Positions 1-12,587 of a stretch of DNA of 64,000 nucleotides are shown one piece after another. Each line of letters begins with the position of its first letter. The stretch's first letter is position 1. The stretch spans positions 818,887-882,886 of the forward strand of contig VYZB01000281.1 of assembly GCA_013397455.1 (NCBI GenBank). Direction: 5' to 3'. The position numbers were made by a program, and so were the translations under genes. Under the pieces are notes generated by a model. That model ran no database searches. It was given only the letters and a program-made list of their open reading frames with translations, and was not told where the DNA came from. The DNA is from Crotophaga sulcirostris (taxonomy: Eukaryota; Chordata; Aves; Cuculiformes; Crotophagidae).

Positions 1-557
1 TAAACCCAGGAAAAATAAGGAGCTGTGGGCATCAGAGAAGTTCATTGGGCTCCTCTTTAAAGGGAGATGGGGACAGCATTGATGCTATTGACAAAGATAA
101 ATAACAAGCTTGGAACATAAAATCAGTGATTGCAAAAAGCTCCCATGTACTTTTTCCTAAAAATTTTTCTTATTACATGTGCCTTTTAGCTTCTGGCACG
201 TTTGCTATCTTGGAAGGGAAAGTTCGGACATACAACTGGATACCCTAACAGGAATATCAGCCCTGGCACTAAGAGCAAAACCCAGGCAGATAATGATATT
301 TTTATATTACATATGTAGATTCATATTATATAATATTAGCAATCTAAAAAGTAGAGTCTTGACTTAGTTTCCTATGTACAATTTTTTTGGGTTATTTCAG
401 ATATAGAAGTTATTCTGGCTGATCTCCTGTTGCCTGTTCAGAAGGAAAGGTCTTCCCATAGGTCTAGTCAGATTTATGAACCTAGTGTGGAAGCTCTGAA
501 CATCTAGGGCCATCACAGGTTCTTCCCAGACCACCTCTCCTCTTCTGCTGAAGAAAA
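1..557. other. Unassigned AT-rich sequence
   Basis: No recognisable gene or repeat. The open frames here are short and lack protein-like features. The stretch ends where a plus-strand CR1 scrap begins. Confidence 0.5.
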
Positions 558-648
558 AGTAACAGGCACAGGTTGCCCAGAGAGGTGGTAGAATCCCTGG
601 AAACATTCAAAGTCAGGTTGGATGGGGCTCTGAGCAACCTGATCTGGA
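558..648 (+). mobile_element. CR1 LINE 3' scrap (plus strand)
   Basis: The text from 'aggttgcccagagaggtgg' to the 'gagcaacctgatctgg' motif matches the last part of CR1 ORF2 and its 3' region in sense orientation. The usual terminal section and octamer tail are missing because the copy stops exactly where the minus-strand CR1 starts at 649. It is probably an older copy cut by that insertion or by a deletion. I do not see it resume after 1905. Confidence 0.6.
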
Positions 649-1905
649 ATCACAGAAACACAAAATCTTTTATGTTGGAAAAGATCTTTAAGATCATCGA
701 GTTCAATTGTAAACCTAATACTACCAACTCCACCACTAAATCATGTCACTAAGTATCGCACCAAGAAGTTTTTTAAATACCTCAAGGGACAGTGACTCAA
801 CCACTTCCCTGGCCAGCCTGATCCAGTGCTTGACAATCCTTTTGGTGAAGCAATATTTACTAATGTCTAGACTAAACCTCCCCTGGAACAACTTGAGGCC
901 ATTTCCTCTCATCCTATCACTCTTTACTTGGGAGAAGGGACTAGCACACAACTCGCTACAACCTCCTTTCAAGGGGTTGTAGAAAGCAATAAGGTTTCCC
1001 CCCAGCCTCCTCTTCTCCAGGATAAATAATCCCAGTTCCCTCAGCCACTCTTCATAAGACCTGTTCTCCAGACCCTTCACCAGCTTTGTTGCCCTTATTT
1101 GCACACACTCCAGCACCTCAATGTCCTTCTTGTAGTGAGAGGCCCAAACCTGAAGTCAGTGTTGGAGGCGCAGCCCCACCAGCACCGAGTACACGGAGAC
1201 GATTGCTTCACTAGTCCTGCTGGCCACACTGTTTCTGATACAAGCTAGGAAGCTATTGGCTTTCTTGGCCACCTGGGCACACTGCTGGCTCACAGCCAGC
1301 TGGCTATTGACCAGCACATCCAGGTCCTTTTCCATTGGGCAGTTTTCCAACTGTTCATCCCCAAGCCTGTAGCGTTGCATGGGGTTGTTGTGGTCCACAT
1401 GCAGAACACGACACTTGGCCTTGTTGAACTCCATACAGCTGGCCTTCGCCCACCAATTCAGCCTGTCCAGATCCCTCTGTAGAGCCTTCCTCCCCTCAAG
1501 CAGACTAACGCTCCCACACAACTTGGTGCCATCTGCAAACTTACTGAGAGTGCACTGAATCCCCTCGGCTAGATCATTGACAAAGATGTTAAATAGAACC
1601 GAGTCCAACACTGAGCCCTGGAGAACACCACTTGTGACCAACCACCAAATGGATTTAACTCCAGTCACCACAGTTCTTTGGGCATAGTCATTCTGTGCCA
1701 AAGGCTTTACTAAAGTCTAGGTAGACAACATCCACAGGATTTCTTCATCCACTAAGTGGGTGACCTTGTCATAAAAGGAGAACAGATTAGTCAGGCAGGA
1801 CCTACCTTTCCTAAACCCTTTCTGACTGGGCCTGCCTTATCACCTGGTTATCCTGTAAGTGCCATGTGATGACACTCAAGATGATCTGCTCCATAAGCTT
1901 CCCAC
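649..1905 (-). mobile_element. CR1 LINE, 5'-truncated, minus strand, about 1.25 kb
   Basis: Read on the minus strand this is the 3' part of CR1 ORF2 plus the 3' end. The frame at 1156-1701 gives reverse-transcriptase-like text: a degenerate SGVLQGSV motif, LFNIFVNDL, then FADGTKLCG where an intact copy has FADDTKLGG, and later QRDLDRL and the CRVLH segment. The frame at 736-1116 gives the C-terminal part ([23 protein letters not shown]). Frameshifts and stops separate the two. Between about 1685 and 1705 roughly 100 bases of family sequence appear to be missing. The 3' end lies at 649 and the 5' truncation near 1905. It is inactive. Confidence 0.95.
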
Positions 1906-2689
1906 AAAGTGCATTACAAATGGATAAGAAACGCTAGCACAGCAGGTATTCATTAAGGCAGGTGAAATTTCATAGGAAATGGTTTTTTTTTGTGGAAAAA
2001 TCAGGTTTAACTTACATCAGTTTTTACAGGAGAGTAAGTAATAACTATGGAATTTCTTTAGTTTTAATTTGGTAAGTTTGTAGGTTGTTATTTTCTGAAA
2101 GAAAGGAAACATTTTCTGATGAGCATTTTGAGTTGAAATCATTAAACAAAACAAAAAAGGAAGGCAGCAATTAGTACAGAGTAAAATGTTATATTAGAGA
2201 AAGGGTGCAGCCAAGGTTTTTACCTTTGCACTTTTATTCATTGCATCAGTTGTAAATGTTTCTGTCATATAAAGTAAAAATAACAAATCCATATAATCCA
2301 CTCCCCTGATAAATTTTACAATTACATAACTAAAGTTATTCATGAATCGTCAAGGAAAGTTTTGCATGAGCAAATAACAGATGCAGCTTTTTGAAATATT
2401 TTTTTGAAGTCCTATGGGTTATTTTTGAAATTGTTCTTGGCACTGTAATATATTTCTGAAGATCATGAAAGGGTTTAAAATAAGAGAATCAGACAGATTT
2501 GCTGATATTTTCCCAGTCTAAATTGGTCATTAATCTTGTGATTGGAACCCTATCATCGTATGTACAAACAACAGGTGGTGAGAGATAGCAAGTTCTTCAA
2601 TTAGAAATAACAACTTTCTTCCTTTCTGTAAAATTTCATAGATATTCTCAAGCAGTCAGTTAAGACTGTAAGCTAAAATAGCATAAGAA
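1906..2689. other. Unassigned AT-rich sequence
   Basis: I see no gene or recognisable repeat here. Confidence 0.5.
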
Positions 2690-2870
2690 TTATGTAACAG
2701 AACAGATAAATGGTGCATCTAGACTGGCATCCTGTCTCTGACAGTGGCTCATGCCAGATGTTTCACAGGAAGGTACAATACCCTCGTGTTGCACCTGATT
2801 GATTGTGTAATATTATATCATGAGATGAAATCTCTGTCTGTCCCCAGTTGTTGCTCACCTCATATGTGAA
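2690..2870 (-). mobile_element. Very old CR1/L3-type 3' end
   Basis: The segment around 'ggcatcctgtctctgacagt' followed by 'gccagatgtttcacaggaag' resembles the antisense 3' end of the ancient amniote CR1/L3 group, where a 'ccatctag...cctgtctcygacagtgg' core is typical. The right part is much more diverged and its inclusion is tentative. A second copy of the same region starts at about 38338. Confidence 0.5.
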
Positions 2871-3774
2871 ATAAAAGCTGTTGGCCCTATACTTTTTAGT
2901 CTAGTTAGTGTAATTATAAGGCATATTCTTATTCATATATAAGCCTAGCTGTTTTTTAATCTTACTAAACTGATTTTGCCTCTTTGATCCTAACATTTTC
3001 TTTCAAGTTCTTCTGTCTTTTCAACTGTACAGATTTGCTGTCTGTGCTCCAAGGAGCTGTGGCAGCAGGTTTTGACTGGCTCAGGTGCCCTGCTTACCAC
3101 AGGGTACCTGGCCCTAGAGCCATCACTGCTGGTGGTGCTGACACTGAAACCCCTGGAGAGGGTACAGCAGCATCATCACATGGAGACACCCACTGCATTG
3201 TCTTTCCACTGCATTCGTGTCTCACATTCTGCCTTCTCCCTTCCAGGTGCCCAAGACCTGACAAGCAGTAAGGTAATGTAGGGACTGCAGTTGCCTCTGA
3301 CAGTCAGACTAAAGGAGAGGCATTTGAAGAGTTTTCTCCTTTCTCCTAATTATTGACAGTCAAGCAGTATCTCGCAGATAAGATAAAATGAACAAAGTAA
3401 AGAACATTCAAAAAAATGATGGTAATTTGGAGGAATTATATTTTTTTCATAGTTCTGTGTTTTCTTGTGGGTATCGTCATAGAAGATATGTAGGCTTCTG
3501 AAGATGAAGATACTTCTTAAGGATGGGCTGAGCAAGAAAGTAAGTTAAATTCAAGATTTGTGCTTCAGTGCTGTTTTGTTTTTAAGATCAAAGTCCTCGA
3601 AAGGTCTTGTCCCTCTTCAACTGGTGCTCAATAGGAATTGATATGAAATCTTTGACACTTCTAAATAGAAATTAAAGACAAAACTACAACTGAGTTCATT
3701 CTGAATTCCCTACATGCCATCAATCAGTTCAGTACAAAGATAATATTGGATAAATACCATTGAATCAAAACATA
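2871..3774. other. Unassigned sequence with a splice-like site
   Basis: No recognised gene or repeat. The piece 3050-3260 is more GC-rich than its surroundings and carries overlapping short open frames. It ends in a pyrimidine-rich run with 'cttctcccttccag' at about 3234-3247 that resembles a splice acceptor, and an AAG/GTAATG-like donor follows at about 3270. No protein family is recognisable, so no exon is called. Confidence 0.4.
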
Positions 3775-4010
3775 ATTCCTGTTGGAAGGGACCTCAGGAG
3801 GTTTCTTGTTCAACCTCCTTCTCACAGCAGGGTGAGCTATGAGGTCAGGCAAGGTTGCTCTGGGTTTTATATAGTCAGACCTTGAAAACCTCTAAGTCTG
3901 GAGACTACATAATATCCCCTTCCTCTTCTTGACTGTCCTTGTAGACAAGAGGTTTTCCTAATATCCAGTCTGAATTTCTCTTATTTCACCTTGTGTCCTT
4001 GTCTCTGCAA
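3775..4010 (-). mobile_element. Old CR1 LINE 3' end, minus strand
   Basis: It begins with the antisense CR1 terminal motif ('gttggaagggacctcaggag') and runs through 'gggtgagctatgaggtc', 'gtcttgaaaacctc'-like text and 'tcctaatatccagtctgaat', in the order expected for an antisense CR1 3' end. Divergence is high. The same subtype occurs at 60655-61130. Confidence 0.75.
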
Positions 4011-6310
4011 TACTGTAACCAGTACATAGAACAGGAAAGACTATGCCCAGTGCCACCCAAAGTGCAGAGGCGAGACATCTAAGTCAGCTCCATAGTCATG
4101 GAGAAAGGCAGAATCCCTAAGCAATTTAGACTCTGCAAACTGTGTGCTCAGTAGGAGGAATAAGGTACCATCTGGAGATTTCCATCCTCCATGTTGACAG
4201 AGTTAACCTAGATTTCATTATCCTGGACAGATTTTCATCAGATGAATTTTTTGGCTAGGTTGAGATGAATCCCATCCTTACAGAAGGTAATAGCTTGGAG
4301 CACTCAGAAACTCTGTTAGCTGAATTGGTGTGGATGAGTACACCATTCAGACATTCACAAGAGAAGGAAAAGTGTGACTATTGTGGAAGATTTACAGAAC
4401 AAGAGACTGTATTGATTCCTACTGCTGAGCTGCTCTAACAAAGCTGATTTTTAATCCCAGTATGAAGGTATGTTTATTGGTTTTTAAATAGAACATTCCA
4501 GTGTTAATGAACTCATCAATATAAAAATATATTGACTTCTGTGCAATCAGTTGGTTTTATTAAACAGGCATTTGTCTCTCCTTAAATCCATGATATTTCC
4601 TGTATATATTAGTGTGAATGAATACACTAAATAGCAGCCTGTACAGCTTCATTGAAAGTCATATATTGTCATAGGAGCATCTATACATAGTTTAATTACA
4701 TGCAAGTTAGCAGAGCAAACAAAACCAGTGAAACACTGCTCTTTTTTTTCAATTTCCTTAACTTTCTTTAATGAAGTCTGGTAAATCATTGGCTGCTCTG
4801 AATCTGGTGTACTTACTGCTTTGCAAGCGTTGCAAACAGTCATGAAATTCAAACGTTTCTTGATTTCAGTACGGTTTTATTACTTAATTTCTCTGACATT
4901 AGTTACAGAAAAAAGCCAAAAGCTCACTTGTAGTAACTTTTAAACTTGCATGGCATCAAAGTTGATTTGACTTAAACATATGCAGGGATTGTAGATGAAT
5001 AATTCAGAAGTGTCTCTTATTTCTCATTAACAGATGAAAAACGTCTATCAAATCAAATTTCTCCTACATCTTGTTATGAAGTATTGCTTTGCAGGTCATG
5101 ATGTGCCATATCATGATGGTGATATGTCTGATTACAACGAGTGCTTATGATTATCTATGGTGAACTAGGATGTGAAATGCTTGTCTCAGAGATGTCTTTT
5201 CCTAGAACTGATTTTCCCCATGGAAAACTGTGCTGAAAACAGAGTCTTCTTGTCAGCAAAAAATAAAGACCTTGTTGTAGCACTGGAACCAATCTTTTGC
5301 TTTTAAAACTGCTGTAGCTTAAATACCAGCTTTTTTTCTGAAATTTAGTTTTTAGCCTGATGTTTTCAGTTTCCCATAAGAAACGCAATATTTCTCAAGC
5401 AGAGAAATATCATCTCTCTGAATATTATTTTATTTCTTTTACATATTCTCTAGAAGTGTCAAAAATAGTTATTTATTTTTATCTAGAGTTCACCAATTTG
5501 TTAGTTAATTCTTGTGTAGCCTTTTATTACAAAAGCAATCATTCCCTCTTCTGATTTTCAGTATCTTAGCACTTGTTAAAAATTTACTGTGAAACATTTA
5601 TAAATTATATTGATCATATCTGAGGGATTTATATTTGTAGTTGTGGGGTATGCATGTATGCATGAACACATGGGTATGTGTGAATGAAAGCCAACTGGCA
5701 TGCTCAGAAAGTCAGATATCAAATAAATGTAAGAAAATTTTGAAAATATCTATTTATATGTGATTTTTTCATACGTTATTTTTCCAGTGAATTAATTACA
5801 AAGTACCCTCTGGAATTTTATTTGAAGTTTTCCGGTGTATGATGGAATATGAAGCCAGATTTTGAACCAATTGGCATGTAGTGTAGTCACAGACAGGGAT
5901 GGGTAAAGCTGTGATATTCAGGGAAAATGAAAGAAACCACTGGTGGTTCAGCACCTTCTGCTACAGAGTATTTGCTGCACTGAGCACTGCTAAAAAAAGC
6001 TATTACAGCCCTTATATCCTCCCATGGTAAATATTCTTCTGATTCAAAATAGCTGTGGAAAGTCTCTTTAAATGAGATTTGATTGATTGCTCATTTATTC
6101 TGTAACAGAAAAGGCAATCCTTGCTCCACTCATTAGAAAGGACAGAAAGCCTTTTATTCTCAAGCCAGAAAAAGAAATATTTCCCTCTGGATTTGTTGAA
6201 AAGAGAGATCCTTCACTTCCATGTGCTTTAATTTCTACTAATTTTTCTTTAAACCACTTTTTAGAAACGTAAATCATTGCTCAGTGTGGGCCTTTCAGCA
6301 AGTCAAAGAT

Positions 6311-6366
6311 GGCATAGCTCCACTGGCATCAGTAGCTAAGCTGATTTGCACCAGCTCAGAATATGG
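6311..6366. repeat. Relic of an ancient amniote palindromic repeat (candidate)
   Basis: The words 'tagctccactggcatcagt' then 'ctgatttgcaccagctcaga' match in order the 'act-cca-tga-tca-gtgg ... gatttacaccag' pattern I know from an old interspersed repeat of turtles, crocodilians and birds. No family name is assigned. Related words occur at 40611-40645 and 56650-56690. Confidence 0.4.
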
Positions 6367-6899
6367 ACAAAAAGGCAAAAAATCAATACTGAATCAGACC
6401 CTTTATTATTTTTTAATCTGTGGTGTCAGTCATATGTTACAAGACAATGTCCGGTTATTTCTTTTCTAAGATCAAACTTTGATATGGACATTCAGTTCAG
6501 CATCAAAAGTTGATATGGGAGGTCTTGAGGTCCTTCACCTCAACCTTTCTGAAGCACAGGTTTAATTGAAAGGTAGCAGTGCTAACCTTGTTTCATGTGC
6601 TTCATTTTACCTTGCAATGCCTTGTTCTCTTTTATTGAGATGTCAAATTGAGTACATCTGGAGATTTCCCCATGTGGTACCTTCAAAGCACATGATTTAA
6701 ACTTCCTCATTTTTCACATGAGATGAAACATTTTCAATTCTCCTGTCTACTGTAACTAAAATTTCCTGAAACTTGTCAAACTTCATGTGATGATCCGAGC
6801 TTCTAGAAACCAATGATTTAAGTTCAAAGAGATGAACTCCGTGGTGCCACTGAAATTGAAGGATATCTTCTTCCAGGGGATGGGACCATTCCGGCCTTG

Positions 6900-6954
6900 A
6901 AGAAAACCATGTAAGACAAACCATTACTAGACAAACCATTACTAAACAAACCAT
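6900..6954. repeat. 15-base tandem repeat, about 2.7 good copies
   Basis: Units of 'gacaaaccattacta' at 6915-6929 and 6930-6944 are identical. A partial third unit follows at 6945-6954, and a degenerate unit may precede at 6900-6914. On the minus strand it reads as a VCLVM repeat in an otherwise featureless open frame. Confidence 0.8.
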
Positions 6955-9527
6955 AGGGGCAAATCTACCTTGTACTGTTCTCTTTTCAGTCTCGTTCTTT
7001 TCTGCAGTGTCTTTTCTCTCAATTGGATACAGACCAGCCACAAGGGAAAGTAGCTCATCTCTCAGAATTTAAGGATTCCAGTAGAAGCAATGGTGTGTAT
7101 AAAGTGCATGAAGTTATAGAGGAAACGTATTTTGTGGAAATTGCATTAAAATGTGGATTAAAAGCGTTAATGTAAAAGATGAGTCACTGCACTGACCACT
7201 CCTGGTAGCTGCACCATAATTGATAGTAATAATAAGTTTATTAGGAATGTAAACCAGATTATTTAGATAACTTCAGGTAAGTGGAAATAAAGAGAAGATC
7301 ATAATGAAAATAAGGAATGACATCTTCCCCAGGCTGGACCACATCCCTGCAGACGTGCTGAAGGTGGAGAGCACATGCTGCAGTGTCTAATCTCCTTGTT
7401 ATATCCTTTAGAAAATGCTCCCTCAAAAATCTTCAAAGGTAGATGCATCATTTCCAATGAAGGGTGATAAAGTGAGGACTTCAGGGCTATTCCTTTCTTT
7501 TGAATGTCAGATGAGGCAGTTTAAATAGTAATATCAATAGGGTTCAAAGGAGCAAACGAGAAATGTCTTATGGATGGGTGTGGTTTCATTTAATTCATAC
7601 TAAAGGGAATGATAGTGAAGTTTTTGGAATATCAAATGCCAAAAGAAGCTTATTTCATCAATTCTGTTAAGTATTGATTTTGAAGAGCACAGAGCCTGTG
7701 CCCGAGAATATACAATGAAGATATAGTGTTGTGAAAATGCAAATTAATAGCAAGAATATAATCTTTACCTTAATAGCAATTATTGGGGCTTGATTATTAC
7801 AGGAAGACAAAAAGAGGAAATTATCTGCTCCTTTTTGTTTTTCAAATTAGACGTGGAACTGGATAGGGAATAACCTAGTTGCCTGTAAAAGCATGGAAAT
7901 ACAGCAGACAGGCGTTATATCACATAGAATGTGTCACCCTGACTTTTCTAGTGATGTTATGTATGTGCTGAAAAGATGGGTACCCAAAGAAGAAGACAGA
8001 GAAGGCTGAAGGGTTGGCTGCTCCTAATGGTTATTGAAAGGCTGATGAGAAGGACTTTAAAATGATAAAACTAGAGATGCAAACTGAAAATATGGACCTG
8101 AAACAAGTGAAATATATATGGTTTAGAAACCATAATTTCTGTGATAGACACAAGGAGTGCTGTGTGGGTTAGCAGCTCATAGACTTAAGAGTAGAGCAAC
8201 ATTTTTTAGGTTCTGTAAAATCTGGAAATTTGTTAACATCAGTGTAAAAATAAAGATGAAAATATGTAACATGGTGAATTTTGAAGTGTGCCATGTGCTG
8301 TGGAAACAGATTGTGAGCTGAAAAGATGCTTACAAGCCACTGAAAAATGTTTCATCATTGACAGAAAGATCACAAAAGTGAATTGAGAAGTCACCTTTTC
8401 CAAAACTGAAAAGGAGAAAAAAGCATTGGGAGGGAATTATTTCTCATGGTACTATATTATGAACAAAAGTGAAGGTCATGTAGGAAGAGTGGGTATGTAA
8501 AGATTTCAGAGTGTCTTACAAAGACAATGAAGAATAGATTCACAGAGCATCCTTCAAATTGTATAAGGGAGTGGAGCAGGGTAACATTTCTGCATAGGAG
8601 CTCACCATGGATCAAGCAAGGATTATCCCTATGCTGGAATCCCTTTTACTGAGATGTGGCATGAAAGGACACAGCAAAGATCTGTGCAAAATTGGCAACT
8701 TGGTGAACTGATAGAAGAATAGCACTTCAATAATTTGAGCGCATTTCAGTAAGAAACGGGTGGAACATGATGGCATTGGTTCAAGATCCCAGATGCCTTT
8801 GCCATCCTGTTGTAAGTCTTGGCAGAGAAGGTCTGTCTGGGGAATGAATTCCATATGTCCTGAGATGACACTACTGCTCAGCACCATGGCATCTGTACCC
8901 AGCAGATCCGTGGGTTTTATTTCATGCAGTGAGAAGGACCAGTTGGTTATAGCATATGACCACAAAAATAGCCAGCCATGAGAGGTCATTGCCATTTAGA
9001 TCTCCATCTCATTCAATTTTTTGGAGGGCATAAGCAGCAACGTAACTAGTTCTAATTTTTCTAACCTTTGCGAATAAGTAAAATGCTTATGTTTCTGGCA
9101 CTCTGTTCCTTTTTACTGCAGTTTTTGCAAACAATGCTTTCACTATCTTTCTGTACAATTTATCAATAGCCTCTCAGAAAACGATGAAATTATCCCCCCT
9201 TATAAGTTAATATATCACAGCAACTTCATTAGATAGTTATTTCTAGAGTTCTTTTCGCGTGGTTGATTTTACGGTTGCATGAAACTAATATTTTTGAATG
9301 CAATGTTTTGTCCTTTACTTTTTGAAAGTTGAACAATTTATTTTTCTGAAGATATTTGATTATATTTTATGCCACTTATTTTAGCTATACTGATGTCTGT
9401 GAAGCATTTAGTCAGAAACTTTAGGCAGAATTGAAATTCCAATTAAAATTTCTTCTAGACGCCATGCGTTCAGTTTTGCCTTCCACTAGCGATTTGTTTT
9501 AATTTTGATGGGATCTTGCAAACGCTT

Positions 9528-9548
9528 GGTACATTTCCGAAATGTACC
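9528..9548. repeat. Perfect 9-base inverted repeat
   Basis: 'ggtacattt' and 'aaatgtacc' are exact reverse complements separated by 'ccg', giving a 21-base dyad. No flanking transposon or promoter structure is recognisable. Confidence 0.8.
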
Positions 9549-10201
9549 GGAAACAACAATTCAAGTAATGTCACCCTGTCTACTGCAATTAGATTTGATG
9601 CTCTTGTGCTCTGATTCCTTAGTCAAAATCAAATTTACTTATACCTAAAAGGCTGTAAAATACTTCTCCTCCTAACTGGAAGAGAGTACTTAGTAGAGGC
9701 TGAGATTCTATTTATGCTGTAGGCTGAAACTTTACACTAATAAGTCACACGCAGAGGAAATGTCATATTAAACGAAAGCAGAGTATTTCTCTATGATTGT
9801 TCCAGAATGGTGAGGCTGGCTGGATGAGATGGTCTCCCTGAGAAAAGGGGTCCAGTTACAAAAGCTGTGTTTGCCTTCTGAACGCTTCAAACCTAGGCAC
9901 CTTCTTATTCTGATTTATCCCCCTAAAAAGAAAGAAGCTCCTTGGATTATTTTTTCCCCTGTTCACTAGGGTAGAATTTATTACATCTTCTTATGTTAAA
10001 AATGGGGACTGTATGAGGAAACTGGGATGACTTTGTTCTCCAGTGACAGCAAAGACACGATTTTCATTCTGTCACTGCCACTGACTTCCTCCAAGACCTT
10101 AAGCAATCTAAGATTATACAAATCCTTTGTGTTTTGGCTTAAAAATGATTCTTATTTAATTCTCATTTGGTAATGATTCATAGTTGGAAGATGGGGATGG
10201 A

Positions 10202-10706
10202 GAGCAGTTTTGGGTCCCTCATGACAAGAAGGACATTGAGGTGGTGGAGCATGTGCAAATAAGGGCAACAAAGTTGGTGAAGGGTCTGGAGAACAAGGCT
10301 TGTGAGGAGCGGTTGAGGGAACTGGGATTATTTATCCTGGAGAAGAGGAGGCTGAGGGGAGACCTTATTGCTCTCTATTACTTCTTGAAAGGAGGTTGCA
10401 GCGAGGTGGGTGCTGGTCTCTTCTCTCAAGTAATAAGTGATAGGACAAAAAGAAATGTCCTCAAGTTACGCCAGGGAAGGTTTAGGATGCATATTACAAA
10501 AAATTCTTTAGTGAAAGAGTGACAAAGCTTTGGAAGAAGCTGCTCAGGGAAGTGGTGGAGTCTTCTTCCCTGGAGGTGTTCAAAAAATATGTAGCCATGG
10601 CAGTTCATGACATGGTTTAGTAGGCATTGTGGTGTTGCGCTAATGATTGGACTGGATGATTAACTTAGAGGTCTTTTCCAACCTTAATGATTCCATGATT
10701 CTGCAG
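10202..10706 (+). mobile_element. CR1 LINE 3' fragment, plus strand, about 0.5 kb
   Basis: Translation of 10202-10522 gives the C-terminal part of CR1 ORF2: [40 protein letters not shown], then a decayed DRT(R)GN region, ending at a stop. The remaining C-terminal codons (VVES-type) continue in another frame. The 3' end finishes with 'ttaatgattccatgattctg'. It is 5'-truncated in the usual LINE manner and inactive, and it belongs to the same subtype as the copies at 12228 and 14337. Confidence 0.95.
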
Positions 10707-12227
10707 TCATTCTTCTAAGAGTTCTTGGGTTATACTAGTGGATTGTTGGTCTAGCTTTATAACTACTATGCTAATTTCATGAAGGGTTTTACATCAATGG
10801 TTTTGATTAAATGTAGTTTTGTTAAAATCCATTATGGTTAGATGTAGCAAAGGGAATATTGTTGACCTACTGAGGGAAAACACAAATAAATAAAAGGTGA
10901 TTACCACCTGATAGGGAAGAAATGGGGTGACTCTGGTAACCTAGTGTTCGCAGAAATTTCTGGAGGCTATTGTGTTCTCAACATTTTGGAAATCAAGATT
11001 TGCATACCTTTCCTAACTGCAAATATAGGAATCTAACTTTAGGATTCTGTTTGTTTGTGAAATCTCTGCTGTGACTTTGGTTTGGAGCTAGCACACTATC
11101 ATGGAGTTTGGGTACTAGCATTTACAATACTGATCATCCCTGGATTACAATATCTTGTTTGAAACATGGCACACAAACAACAGCATAAGCACCTCCCTCT
11201 TGGCACAAACCAACACTGATGTGCAAATGAACTCTTGCATTCATTGTATCTCTCTTCACTGTCTGCAGAGTGGATGTTTTCGTATAGAATGCTACATGCT
11301 GTGGCCCCTCCCTGCTCAGTTATCCACCTAAGGAGCTCTAGACCTGGCTCAATATCACAGATTTCCAAAGTCATCAAGTTCACCTTTGCATTGCAGAGAA
11401 AAGGAAGGAAAAAGCAGTTATGTCTCTGCTGTTTCTGTTTCAAAGAGCCTCTGGAGATAGATTTAAGCTGGTAGCTCTAAACTACCTTTGCTTTCATCTA
11501 CCTACTGCTCACTTTATTAATTTTTATATGTTTACCATCAGCTCGCTCAGTTGGTATCTGTTTTCAAGGATAGGCTTTTGTTTCTTCTCTCTGTTCTTTT
11601 GCCTTGTAGATGTTTCCCTATTAAGAAATTCCTAGATAATGGGACTTTACAAAGATGCATTTACTATTACCATTTATAATGTCACACTGAAAAGACATTT
11701 CTGTACATTTTTGTAGCCCCTTGAAGTCCCATGTGCCATTCTACTGGAGAATTTTGTGTGTTGGAAAGGATCAGCATTCAGAAAAAAAATGTTTCTCTAG
11801 ACCTATTTTAAACCTGAAGGGTCATTCTAATTTAATTAACAGCATTCAGGAAAGATTAGGGAGCCGGGAAGGAATACATGCCACAAACCAGTATTCTCCT
11901 GCCTGAAAATACATGAATGAGATTTAAAAACATATATTTTTCTTTCTAGGTACCAAGGACTAGGAGTTCCATGAGATACCACACAGAGTTGAAGAACATG
12001 TTAGAGACAGACTACATACATTATTGATGGGTACTTTTAATCAGCAATTTCTCATGATTGAAAGGTGACCTTAGTCGGTCTGCCCAGACAGAATGAAATA
12101 GTGTGAATTCTGGCAGGATTTGGAAGATGCACAAAGAAGTTCAAAATCCAGTTATTTTGACTTTTGTACGTGTTTCTTAAAATCTTGTTTGTTTGAAGTG
12201 GAAACTGTCATCAGGTCTATATTCACA
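10707..12227. other. Unassigned sequence between CR1 copies
   Basis: No gene or repeat recognised. A 114-codon minus-strand frame (11099-11443) is Cys-rich at one end but carries no recognisable domain and is treated as chance. Confidence 0.5.
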
Positions 12228-12587
12228 CCTGACATGTAACCACCAGTGTGTCCAGGTGAACAAGAAGGTAAATAATAGCATCCTGGCTTGCATCAGAAAC
12301 AGTGTGGTCAGCAGGAGCAGGGAGATGATTTTCCCCCTGCACTTGGTGCTGGTGAGGCTGCACCTTGAATACTGTGTTCATTTCTGGGCCTCTCATGAAA
12401 AGAAGGACATTGAGGTGGTGGAGCATGTGCAAACAAAGGGAACAAAGCTGGTGAAGGGAGCACAAGTCTTATGAGGAACAGCTGAAGGAACTGGAGTTGT
12501 TTATCCTGGAGAAAAGGAGGCTGAGGGGAGACCTTATTGCTCTCTACAGCTACCTGAAAGGGGGTTGTATCGAGATAGGTGTTGGTC
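12228..12587 (+). mobile_element. CR1 LINE, left part of a probably split copy
   Basis: Sense CR1 ORF2 C-terminal sequence: [42 protein letters not shown], then a small deletion near 12455 causes a frameshift before the [20 protein letters not shown] segment. Unlike a normal LINE copy it has no 3' end: it breaks off after 'ataggtgttggtc'. The missing downstream part appears at 14337, starting where this one stops, with no overlap in content. The two are read as one element. Confidence 0.9.

Larger units (their letters stand above)
4011..10201. other. Long unassigned AT-rich stretch
   Basis: About 6.2 kb without a recognisable gene. The longest open frame is 127 codons on the minus strand (8612-8995); it shows no known motif and is within chance expectation. 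Small features inside it are listed separately: an old palindromic-repeat relic at 6311, a 15-base tandem repeat at 6900 and a perfect inverted repeat at 9528. Confidence 0.5.

Noticed and set aside
3050..3290. Possible exon with acceptor- and donor-like sites
   Set aside because: Splice-like words are common by chance; overlapping frames have no protein-family match and no neighbouring exon was found.
8612..8995. 127-codon minus-strand ORF
   Set aside because: No recognisable domain, an overlapping frame on the other strand, and a length expected by chance in 64 kb of six-frame translation.
11099..11443. 114-codon minus-strand ORF with a Cys cluster
   Set aside because: The Cys run (CLCCCLC) lacks zinc-finger spacing and the rest matches nothing known.
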